NCBI GenBank assembly: GCA_938027385.1
Contig: CALJBF010000309.1
Coordinates: 1-14,058 of the forward strand
DNA from: an uncultured Porphyromonadaceae bacterium
Lineage (GTDB): Bacteria > Bacteroidota > Bacteroidia > Bacteroidales > Muribaculaceae
Direction: 5' to 3'
Length of the DNA stretch: 14,058 bases
Shown here: piece after piece, positions 7,599-13,624 of the stretch
How the letters are laid out: the number at the start of each line of letters is the position of its first letter
How positions within the stretch are numbered: position 1 is the first letter of the stretch
Program-made: the position numbers and the translations under genes
Notes under the pieces: model-generated
Told to the model about the DNA's origin: nothing
Database searches by the model: none
What the model saw: the letters and a program-made list of their open reading frames with translations, nothing else

Positions 7599-8993
7599 TT
7601 ACGGCCTGGGCGCGGTTTCGGCCCCCGGTACGCGGGCCAGGAGGGTGCGGCGGCGCAGGTCGCGGAACGCCCCCACCATCAGGATTATGGTGACGGTGGT
7701 CGAGCAGATGTCAGACATGAAGAAACTGTACCAGATGCCGTCGAGGCCGAAAAAGCGCGGCAGCACCATCAGCAACGGCACGAAAAACAGCACCTGGCGC
7801 GTGAGGCTCAGGAATATCGACAGGCCGATCTTGCCGATCGACTGGAAGTAGGTGGTGGCGATTATCTGCACGGCCACCATCCAGAAGGTGATCATGGCCA
7901 CACGCAGGGCGTGCGCCGTGAACTCCACCAGTCCGAGATCGCTCACGAAGGCGCGGGCTATGTACCAGGGGAAGAACTCGCCACCGGCCCAGCCCAGGGT
8001 AGTGACCACCAGACCGGCGCCAGTGGCCACCCAGAACGCGCGTGCCACCCTGTCGAGGCGCCCGCTGCCGTAGTTGAACCCCACCACAGGCTGCATGCCC
8101 TGGCAGATGCCCAGCACCACGCAGCACAGCATGGTGGTGTAGGTGACGAAGATACCCGAGGCGGCTATGGCGTCGACACCGCCGTAGCTGAGCAGCGAGT
8201 TGTTGATGAAGATGTTGATGCCGCACGAGGCCACGTTGATGATGAACGGCGCCGCGCCGATGCCGAGCATGCCCCACACCAGTTTCCAGTCGATGCCGAA
8301 GATGCCCCGGGTGAATGTGACCGGCCCGTTCTTCTTGTGGAAGAAATGGTTCATCACGAATATGGCCGATACGGTCATGGAGATGTCGGTTGCCACGGCC
8401 GCCCCCTTGATGCCCAGGTCGAGCACGTAGATGAATACCGGTGCCAGGATGATGTTCAGTCCCGCGCCGATGAACATGGTGACCATGGCACGCACGGGGA
8501 ATCCCGACGCGCGCATTATGTTGTTGAAGGTGAAGGTGATGTTGGTGAGCAGCAGGCCGGGCAGTATGTACATCATGAAGTCGCGGGCGTAGGGGAGTGT
8601 CACCTCGTTGGCGCCGAACCACCCGAGGACCGTGTCCATCCCCCAGGCGAACAGCGACAGGTAGACGATGCCGATTACGAGCGTCAGGGTCAGGGCGTTG
8701 CCCAGCACAAGCCGCGCCATGCGGTCGTTGCCCGAGCCGAGAAACAGCGATGCGCGCGCCGAGGCACCGGCACCAACCAGCACGCCCAGGGCGGTGGTAA
8801 TGTTCATCACCGGGAAGGTGATGGCCAGACCCGCGATGGCCTCGGGGCCCACTACCTGACCGATGAAAATGCGGTCGACAATGCTGTAAAGCTGCATCAC
8901 GAGCATGCCGGCCACTGCGGGGAGCGAATATTTCCATAGCAGTCGCCCGATGGGCATCTCGGCTAATTCGGTGAGGTTATGGCCGTTCTTCAT
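7599..8993 (-). CDS. MATE family efflux transporter
   Basis: 464 residues, the usual MATE length, with about 12 hydrophobic segments in two similar halves. Inner-membrane Na+ or H+ antiporter exporting cationic drugs, metabolites or dyes; the substrate cannot be read from the sequence. Signatures include YSIVDRIFIG (36-45) in the first membrane segment, with an acidic residue at 40, then GAGASARASLFLGSG (74-88), and in the second half ICQGMQPVVGFNYGSG (296-311), typical of the MepA/NorM-type DinF-like branch. The C-terminus is a short Arg-rich cytosolic tail. The start MKNGHNLTEL lies 20-25 nt after a perfect promoter, which supports it. The gene is divergent from the acyl-CoA ligase and upstream of polA, but polA has its own -7 box, so a shared transcript is not required. 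Confidence 0.93.
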   Translation of the reverse strand: MKNGHNLTELAEMPIGRLLWKYSLPAVAGMLVMQLYSIVDRIFIGQVVGPEAIAGLAITFPVMNITTALGVLVGAGASARASLFLGSGNDRMARLVLGNALTLTLVIGIVYLSLFAWGMDTVLGWFGANEVTLPYARDFMMYILPGLLLTNITFTFNNIMRASGFPVRAMVTMFIGAGLNIILAPVFIYVLDLGIKGAAVATDISMTVSAIFVMNHFFHKKNGPVTFTRGIFGIDWKLVWGMLGIGAAPFIINVASCGINIFINNSLLSYGGVDAIAASGIFVTYTTMLCCVVLGICQGMQPVVGFNYGSGRLDRVARAFWVATGAGLVVTTLGWAGGEFFPWYIARAFVSDLGLVEFTAHALRVAMITFWMVAVQIIATTYFQSIGKIGLSIFLSLTRQVLFFVPLLMVLPRFFGLDGIWYSFFMSDICSTTVTIILMVGAFRDLRRRTLLARVPGAETAPRP

Positions 8994-9018
8994 ACCTGTT
9001 CAATACCTTTTGGAGGTG

Positions 9019-9050
9019 CAAAATTACCAAAAAATCGGCTCACGGGCAAA
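9019..9050 (-). promoter_or_regulatory. MATE gene promoter, -33 and -7 boxes
   Basis: Minus strand: TTTG (9050-9047), a 20-bp spacer, then TAATTTTG (9026-9019). This fits the Bacteroidetes primary sigma consensus TTTG-N19-21-TAnnTTTG exactly. Transcription would start near 9014, giving a leader of about 20 nt to the ATG at 8993. Confidence 0.8.
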
Positions 9051-9064
9051 TTTGTATCCTCGGT

Positions 9065-9096
9065 GGCGCGGTCGGCGAGAGCAAAGCCGCCGCGCC
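9065..9096. repeat. GC-rich inverted repeat (hairpin) between divergent genes
   Basis: GGCGCGG-T-CGGC (9065-9076) pairs with GCCG-CCGCGCC (9086-9096): 11 G-C/C-G pairs with one bulged base and a 9-nt loop. It lies outside both predicted transcripts, just upstream of the MATE -33 box, with no T-tract on either side, so it does not look like a terminator for a visible gene. The 345-bp gap 8994-9338 otherwise holds the two promoters, a related copy of the GGATGTGACGT core (9122-9135) and the ligase leader. Confidence 0.6.
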
Positions 9097-9198
9097 GCGT
9101 GTTATATAATATGGAGAGAAGGGATGTGACGTGTGAATAAATGTTAACCGCACGTCAAATAGCACGCGCGCCTTTCGCCCCGTTTTAGACAAATGAAT

Positions 9199-9206
9199 TA
9201 ACTTTG
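9199..9206 (+). promoter_or_regulatory. Acyl-CoA ligase promoter -7 box
   Basis: TAACTTTG matches the TAnnTTTG consensus. The upstream -33 element is weak: TTTC at 9173-9176 with a 22-bp spacer. Transcription would begin near 9211, leaving an unusually long leader of about 125 nt before the ATG at 9339. Confidence 0.6.
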
Positions 9207-9223
9207 CCGCGAATTTGGCTCTG

Positions 9224-9327
9224 TGTCACCGCTTTTGCCGCAAAATACGGCGGGGCGCCCACTAGTCACGGTGTCATAATGACATTGCCGGGGCGTGATT
9301 CCCGCGGCGTCGCATGTCACCGCCTTT
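9224..9327 (+). promoter_or_regulatory. Cluster of TGTCA half-sites in ligase leader, with palindrome TGTCATAATGACA
   Basis: A perfect 6+1+6 palindrome, TGTCATAATGACA, lies at 9272-9284. It is flanked by AGTCAC (9264-9269) and by a 12/13-bp direct repeat TGTCACCGC(T/C)TTT at 9224-9236 and 9315-9327. This could be an operator for a regulator of fatty-acid use, or structure within the leader RNA. The sites are seen in the sequence; the role is inferred. Confidence 0.4.
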
Positions 9328-9338
9328 AATGAAATTCT

Positions 9339-11144
9339 ATGATAGAAAAGAATATCCTGACAACCCTCATCGCCCGCCAGACAGCGCGCTACGGCGATAC
9401 CCCGGCGCTCTACACCCGCATCGACGGCCGCTGGGAGCCCAAAAGCTGGCTGTCGCTCGGCGAGGATGTGTCGCATTGCGCCTGCGCGATGGAACTCCTC
9501 GGGCTTGAGGAGGGTGAGCGGGTCGCCGTGTTCTCACCCAACATGGCACAGATAATCATCACTGATTTCGCTGCATTCGCAAACCGCGTCGTGCCTGTGT
9601 CTATCTACGCCACGTCGTCGGCCGAACAGGTCGAGTACATCGTGCGCGACGCCGGTGCCCGCATGATATTTGCCGGCACCGCCGACCAATATCATATCTG
9701 CCGCGGCGTTATGGAGCATGTGGGTACGCTCATGCAGATTGTGGTGTATGACGAGATCGAGCGCGATGCCGACGACAAGACCACCCTCACCTTCAGTCAG
9801 CTGCTGGAGTTGGGCGCCAAGGCCGGCGAGAAATGCCGCGCCGAGGTCGGGCGCCGCACAGCAGCCGCCACGCCCGACGACATCGCCACGCTGCTCTACA
9901 CCTCGGGCACCACGGGCGAGCCCAAGGGTGCCATACTTCCCCACAGCTGTTTCGACGCCGCCATCAGTTTCCACCACCGCCGTCTCACCTCGGTGACCGA
10001 CAGCGACACATCCATGTGTTTCCTGCCGCTGAGCCATATCTTCGAGAAGGCCTGGACCTATTACTGCTTTGACACCGGCGTGAAGGTCTACATCAACCGC
10101 GACCCGCGTCAGATACAGGACACCATCCGCGAAGTGCACCCCACCTGCATGTGCTCGGTGCCCCGTTTCTGGGAGAAGGCTTACGCCACCATACAGGACA
10201 AGATGAGCCGCATGCCGGCCTTCAGCCGCTGGATGTGTGTCCGCGCCCTGAAAATCGGGCGTCGCCGCAACCTCGACTATGTACGCCTGGGGCGTCCCGT
10301 GCCGGCATGGCTCGAACGCCGCTACCGGTTCTACGACAGCCGCATATTCGCCAAGGTGCGCCGCCTCATGGGTGTTGACCGCGGCAATATCTTCCCCACC
10401 GCCGGGGCTCCGCTGAGCAACAATATCGTTGAGTTCTTCCACGCCATGGGTGTGAACGTGATGATAGGCTACGGCCTCTCGGAAACCACCGCTACCGTAA
10501 GCTGTTTCCCCGCCGTGGGCTATGAGATCGGCACCGTAGGCACCGTGCTCGAAGGGATTGAGGTGCGCATCGGCGAGGAGAACGAGATTCTTGTCAAGGG
10601 TCCCACCGTGATGCGCGGATATTTCAACAAGCCCGAGGAGACCGCCGCCGCATTCACCCCCGACGGATGGTTCCGCACCGGCGACGCCGGCCGTTTCGAC
10701 CCCCGCGGCGCCCTGGTGCTCACCGAGCGCCTCAAAGACCTTTTCAAGACCTCGAACGGCAAGTACATAGCCCCGCAGGCGCTCGAGAGCCGTCTGGGCG
10801 AAGACAAGTATATCGAACAGGTGGCCGTCATCGGCGACAAGCGCAAATATGTCACCGCCATAATCGTGCCCGCCATTGAGGCCGTAAAGGAGTATGCCCG
10901 CAAGAAAAAGATCCAGTACCGCAACCTTGAGGATCTGGTACGCAACTCAGAGATACGCCGTCTGATAGAACAGCGCATCGAGGCCATGCAGGAAGGGTTG
11001 GCATCGTTCGAGAAAATCAAGAAATTCACCCTGCTCCCGCGCGAGTTCACCATGGAATCGGGTGAGCTCACCAACACCCTGAAGATCCGCCGCCCGGTAA
11101 TAAACTCGCGTTACGCTAGCGAGATCGAGGCCATGTACGCCTGA
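9339..11144 (+). CDS. Long-chain fatty acid--CoA ligase (AMP-binding, FadD15-like)
   Basis: 601 residues, typical of the long-chain acyl-CoA synthetase group of the ANL superfamily. It activates fatty acids with ATP to acyl-AMP and then transfers them to CoA, feeding lipid recycling or modification. Core motifs: P-loop YTSGTTGEPKG (187-197), LPLSHIFE (229-236) typical of the long-chain subgroup, GYGLSETTA (377-385), WFRTGDAG (444-451), hinge region RLKDLFKTSNGKYIAP (464-479), and the C-terminal region ESGELTNTLKIRRP with the likely catalytic Lys 582. No signal peptide; likely cytosolic or peripheral to the membrane. The ATG at 9339 is chosen because an in-frame stop lies at 9330 and the next Met is residue 51. 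The gene is monocistronic, divergent from the MATE gene and convergent with the kinase/HTH-like pair. The GC-rich codon use matches its neighbours. Confidence 0.93.
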   Translation: MIEKNILTTLIARQTARYGDTPALYTRIDGRWEPKSWLSLGEDVSHCACAMELLGLEEGERVAVFSPNMAQIIITDFAAFANRVVPVSIYATSSAEQVEYIVRDAGARMIFAGTADQYHICRGVMEHVGTLMQIVVYDEIERDADDKTTLTFSQLLELGAKAGEKCRAEVGRRTAAATPDDIATLLYTSGTTGEPKGAILPHSCFDAAISFHHRRLTSVTDSDTSMCFLPLSHIFEKAWTYYCFDTGVKVYINRDPRQIQDTIREVHPTCMCSVPRFWEKAYATIQDKMSRMPAFSRWMCVRALKIGRRRNLDYVRLGRPVPAWLERRYRFYDSRIFAKVRRLMGVDRGNIFPTAGAPLSNNIVEFFHAMGVNVMIGYGLSETTATVSCFPAVGYEIGTVGTVLEGIEVRIGEENEILVKGPTVMRGYFNKPEETAAAFTPDGWFRTGDAGRFDPRGALVLTERLKDLFKTSNGKYIAPQALESRLGEDKYIEQVAVIGDKRKYVTAIIVPAIEAVKEYARKKKIQYRNLEDLVRNSEIRRLIEQRIEAMQEGLASFEKIKKFTLLPREFTMESGELTNTLKIRRPVINSRYASEIEAMYA

Positions 11145-11176
11145 CCTCCCCATACCGTTTCCTAAAGGCGCAGTGA

Positions 11177-11198
11177 GGGTATTGCACAACCCATTTTT
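11177..11198 (+). terminator. Possible weak terminator after the acyl-CoA ligase
   Basis: A short stem GGGT/ACCC (11177-11180 with 11189-11192) is followed by ATTTTT, 33 bp after the ligase stop. The stem is only four pairs, so this is tentative. The much stronger inverted repeat just downstream may do the work instead. Confidence 0.3.
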
Positions 11199-11202
11199 CT
11201 GA

Positions 11203-11288
11203 CTAAATTGTAGGGACATCGCTTTGTGATGTTTGGCTGATAATCAACAAAATAGCCAACATCGCGAAGCGATGTCCCTACATTTTAG
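11203..11288. repeat. Nested inverted repeat between convergent genes (MITE/REP-like)
   Basis: Left arm 11203-11238 (CTAAATTGTAGGGACATCGC...) is the reverse complement of right arm 11254-11288 over about 35 bp, with three mismatches and one single-base gap and a 15-nt centre. Each arm is itself a hairpin: ACATCGC-TTT-GTGATGT on the left (one mismatched pair) and ACATCGC-GAA-GCGATGT on the right. It lies between the stop of the ligase (plus) and the stop of the HTH-like gene (minus), so either transcript could end in it as a bidirectional terminator. The nested design is also typical of small non-autonomous or REP-like repeats. No transposase is nearby. Confidence 0.85.
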
Positions 11289-11304
11289 AGAGATCTGAAC
11301 CACC

Positions 11305-11898
11305 CTATAGGCTTTCGGCGGCGTCAATGAGCTGGAAACGGACTCCGGAAATGCGGCCACAGACGTAGCTTACCGGCGGGCGGTCCTCCTGTCGGAGATT
11401 GTCGAGATATAGCGGTTCCCCTTCGATGATGAAGGCGCACGAGAAGGTATCGTCGGGGCGCAGATGTGTGTTCTCCGATTCCACGACCTTGAAACTGTTG
11501 TCGCCAAGATAGCTGACCAGGCATTTCCGGTCCGGCTGCCACACCAGCAGCACGCGGTCGCCCGGCGTGAGCTGCCGGTCGACGCACAGGTGCCGCGAAA
11601 GCACGAATGAACTCGGGGGCGCGCCACCGCTCTGCTCCGACGCGCCGATAAATTCTTCCCAGCTGCCGTAGCCGAGAAACGACGACAGCACATCAAGTGT
11701 GTAAGGACGCGTCTCGCCACCCGAAATATATCCCCACACACGTTTGAGCGTCGACTCGCTTATATATATGCCCAGGCGCGCGAAGATGTTCTGCCTCAGG
11801 AAAGCGAAATCGCGCGGGGTGCGGATGCGCCTTCCCACCGACGCCTCTATGGCGGCGGTCAGAACTCCGGTTGCATCATGCTGCGGCGTTTTATCCAT
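11305..11898 (-). CDS. Hypothetical protein with HTH-like N-terminal domain, partner of the adjacent kinase
   Basis: 197 residues, no signal peptide or membrane segment. The N-terminal part (about 20-83) carries FLRQNIF, ISESTLKRVWGYISG (46-60) and YTLDVLSSFLGYGSWEEF (66-83). I recognise this pattern as a recurrent one in Bacteroidetes hypothetical proteins; it looks like a small helical, possibly DNA-binding, domain (STLKRVWGY as the recognition-helix candidate). The C-terminal part (about 97-190) is predicted from its residue pattern to be beta-rich and contains PGDRVLLVW and a run of alternating hydrophobic residues; I do not recognise it. Its ATG (11898) lies 40 bp inside the 3' end of the kinase gene, in another frame, so translation is probably coupled and the two products probably function together. 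A role as kinase substrate or output regulator is inference. Confidence 0.75.
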   Translation of the reverse strand: MDKTPQHDATGVLTAAIEASVGRRIRTPRDFAFLRQNIFARLGIYISESTLKRVWGYISGGETRPYTLDVLSSFLGYGSWEEFIGASEQSGGAPPSSFVLSRHLCVDRQLTPGDRVLLVWQPDRKCLVSYLGDNSFKVVESENTHLRPDDTFSCAFIIEGEPLYLDNLRQEDRPPVSYVCGRISGVRFQLIDAAESL

Positions 11899-13133
11899 AA
11901 GTCTATATTAGCTTTGATTCTGCGGTTAAGGGCGTCGGTGACCAGCAGGGTCTCCTCTGGCGAAAGGTCGGGCCGCGATGCTATGAAACGCATTGCCTCG
12001 GCATCCATAGGGGCTGAAGAATAGATGTTTGCCACGAATCCGGCCGGGTTCACCGTGTCGAGGTACCTGAGGCCCGTGGCTCGCCACACCTCATCCACCG
12101 CCCGCTCACCCTCGGCGATGATGGCGCGCATCGCGGCTTTGCGCGCGTTTTCGGCACGGCCGGCGGCCTCGATCGAGTCTGTGACCGAGTCGAGGCTTTG
12201 GGTCAGCGACGCGATGCGCCGGTCGCTCGCCAGGGTCAGCGAGTCGAGGCTGCGCCCCAGGTTTTCGGCATGCAGGCGCAGGGCCTCGTCATGCACGGGT
12301 GCGCGCGGCACCATGAGCGCGCCCGCCACGGCCACCGCGGCCAGGGCGGCTGCCGTCCCCGTGGCCGCAAGCCCGCGGCGCAGCTTGCGACGCCGGTCAA
12401 CCAGGCGCAATATGGCGTCGGTGTCGGGCAGACGGTCGGCAATCGGCAGCAGACAGCGGCGTATCGCCGGGGCCCACGCATTGCCCAGGCGCATGCCGCG
12501 CAGCAGGCACCCCAGGCTGTAGATGTCGTTGCGGATATCAGGCCGGTTCCCTCCCATTTGCTCGGGCGAGATGTAGCTGAGGGTTCCCGCCGGGGCCTTG
12601 AACTCGGTGTGGCTTGTGGTGTCGGCAAGTCCGAAGTCAATCAGCAGCGGGGCATGGCCAAGGGAAGACACTATGATGTTCTCAGGCTTTATGTCGCGGT
12701 GCACCACCCCGGCCTGATGCACGCGCCCCACCGCCTCGACGATGCTGCGGGCCATGCGGCGCCGCTCGGTCAGCGGGGGCTCGTCGTCAAGCCACCGGCG
12801 CAGTGTAGGCCCCTCAAGATAGTCCATCACTATGCAGGTGCCCACGCCTTCTACCTCCTCAAGCGAATACACATTGGCGGCACACATGCGCGGAAGCATC
12901 ATCGACACCTCGAACTCCTTGCACAAGGCTGCCCTGAGTGCCGTGTCGCACCCGGGCGAGGCCGTTGTCTTCAGCACCCAGAAACGGCCGAAACGCCTGG
13001 CACGGTACACGATATTGCGCTCCGAGCGGTGGATTTCGGTTATCTCCGAAAACCCGTCGCCCGGCCGGTAGTCGGGTCGGTCTATATAACCCGAGACATC
13101 GGAATCTGAAACGGTATGTGTGGTCCGGCTCAT
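11859..13133 (-). CDS. Membrane-anchored Hanks-type serine/threonine protein kinase
   Basis: 424 residues from ATG 13133 (429 if ATG 13148 is used). Residue numbers here count from 13133. Cytosolic kinase domain: VAIK-type lysine K55 in FWVLK, helix-C Glu near 73-75, catalytic loop HRDIKPEN (145-152), DFG (166-168), GTLSYISPEQ with SPE at 189-191, and DIYSLG near 203. The N-terminal nucleotide loop (IHRSERNIVYRA) has no glycines, and the C-lobe is short. A single Ala/Val-rich membrane segment follows (about 255-276), then a helical, likely coiled-coil stretch (about 280-340) and a C-terminal domain expected on the periplasmic side (about 341-424) that I do not recognise. The start at 13133 is preferred because the promoter -7 box ends only about 14 bp before 13148, which would leave almost no leader. 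The stop at 11859 overlaps the HTH-like gene by 40 bp. Likely role: transmembrane sensing kinase; the signal is unknown. Confidence 0.88.
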   Translation of the reverse strand: MSRTTHTVSDSDVSGYIDRPDYRPGDGFSEITEIHRSERNIVYRARRFGRFWVLKTTASPGCDTALRAALCKEFEVSMMLPRMCAANVYSLEEVEGVGTCIVMDYLEGPTLRRWLDDEPPLTERRRMARSIVEAVGRVHQAGVVHRDIKPENIIVSSLGHAPLLIDFGLADTTSHTEFKAPAGTLSYISPEQMGGNRPDIRNDIYSLGCLLRGMRLGNAWAPAIRRCLLPIADRLPDTDAILRLVDRRRKLRRGLAATGTAAALAAVAVAGALMVPRAPVHDEALRLHAENLGRSLDSLTLASDRRIASLTQSLDSVTDSIEAAGRAENARKAAMRAIIAEGERAVDEVWRATGLRYLDTVNPAGFVANIYSSAPMDAEAMRFIASRPDLSPEETLLVTDALNRRIKANIDLWIKRRSMMQPEF

Positions 13134-13161
13134 CAGGAGGGGCTGCATGTTTGACGCCGTG

Positions 13162-13192
13162 CAAAGTTAACAAATTCACCCTTTCCCGCAAA
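13162..13192 (-). promoter_or_regulatory. Promoter of the kinase/HTH-like operon, -33 and -7 boxes
   Basis: Minus strand: TTTG (13192-13189), a 19-bp spacer, then TAACTTTG (13169-13162), an exact fit to TTTG-N19-21-TAnnTTTG. The predicted start site near 13157 gives a leader of about 23 nt to the ATG at 13133, close to the leaders predicted for polA and MATE. Confidence 0.75.
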
Positions 13193-13314
13193 ACACCCGC
13201 CAGACGCCTGCGAAAAGAACCGGAAAGAACCGACGCCAAAGCCCGAGAAGAGACTAATTTTGCCGCCAGAATAAAAATTCTGCCGGACTGACGGGCGTTT
13301 CCATCTAAAATGCT

Positions 13315-13322
13315 TATCTTTG
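13315..13322 (+). promoter_or_regulatory. Candidate -7 box upstream of the right-edge gene or an sRNA
   Basis: TATCTTTG on the plus strand matches TAnnTTTG. A second match, TAATTTTG, lies 60 bp upstream at 13255-13262. Both are followed by CCG. Neither has a convincing TTTG at -33. A transcript from here would carry a leader of about 295 nt before the ATG at 13625. Confidence 0.45.
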
Positions 13323-13582
13323 CCGTTGCCTGTCCGTAGACAATACGGATTGGTCTGACATAAGGAAAAAGCGTTTTTTGCCACCACTTCCTGAAAACTG
13401 GACACTTTCAACTAAGATGGTAAGCATGGAAACGCTCTTTCCGGTCAGTGCGTATTCGCTTGATTACTCGAGATATATGCAACGACCGGAGTGAGCTGAT
13501 TTTATGCAACTTTCTTAGTTCGGTAGTCCAGAAATCCGCAGGAAGAAGTTGTCATCTAACATGGCTCACTCCTTTGTTTTTG
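13323..13582 (+). ncRNA. Candidate structured RNA: long leader or independent sRNA
   Basis: This AT-richer stretch has no credible coding frame but several complementary segments. They are: TCCGTA/TACGGA (13333-13338 with 13344-13349); GGAAA/TTTCC (13428-13432 with 13438-13442); CCGGTC/GACCGG (13441-13446 with 13484-13489); AACTAAGA/TCTTAGTT (13410-13417 with 13513-13520); CAACTTTCTT/AAGAAGTTG (13507-13516 with 13543-13551, one bulge); and GGAGTGAGC/GCTCACTCC (13488-13496 with 13564-13572). The last stem is followed by TTTGTTTTTG, terminator-like. Several pairings exclude each other. I recognise no Rfam class; it does not look like tmRNA, SRP RNA or RNase P RNA. Confidence 0.4.
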
Positions 13583-13609
13583 CAGTTTCTTACTCGATTC
13601 TTAATCTTA
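13579..13609 (+). promoter_or_regulatory. Weak alternative promoter just before the right-edge gene
   Basis: TTTG (13579-13582), a 19-bp spacer, then TAATCTTA (13602-13609), which misses the -7 consensus at two of six fixed positions. If used, the right-edge gene would have a very short leader, and the upstream structured RNA would be a separate transcript. Confidence 0.25.
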
Positions 13610-13624
13610 AACAGATCAAGCGAT

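Noticed and set aside
7711..8937. A 408-codon minus-strand frame in the MATE region, and a 342-codon plus-strand frame at 7911-8939
   Set aside because: Both are alternative frames of the MATE gene. Their products are His/Arg-rich or Gly/His/Glu-rich and have no membrane segments, while the MATE frame has clear family motifs.
9534..10442. A 302-codon minus-strand frame in the acyl-CoA ligase
   Set aside because: Antisense shadow of a gene with all ANL-superfamily motifs.
12198..13109. A 303-codon plus-strand frame in the kinase
   Set aside because: Antisense shadow of the kinase; composition is Gly/His/Arg-rich with no recognisable features.
13133..13411. A 92-codon minus-strand frame upstream of the kinase
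   Set aside because: It covers the kinase promoter and the AT-rich divergent region, has mixed composition with no domain, and would place coding sequence over a perfect -33/-7 promoter.
13391..13417. GAAAACTGGACACTTTC-like sequence reminiscent of some insertion-sequence ends
   Set aside because: No partner inverted end, no target duplication and no transposase frame within the window; the resemblance is from memory only.
13323..13582. Identity of the structured region as tmRNA, SRP RNA, RNase P RNA or 6S RNA
   Set aside because: The conserved cores of tmRNA, SRP RNA and RNase P RNA are absent, and the ends do not pair as in 6S RNA. Left as an unclassified candidate.
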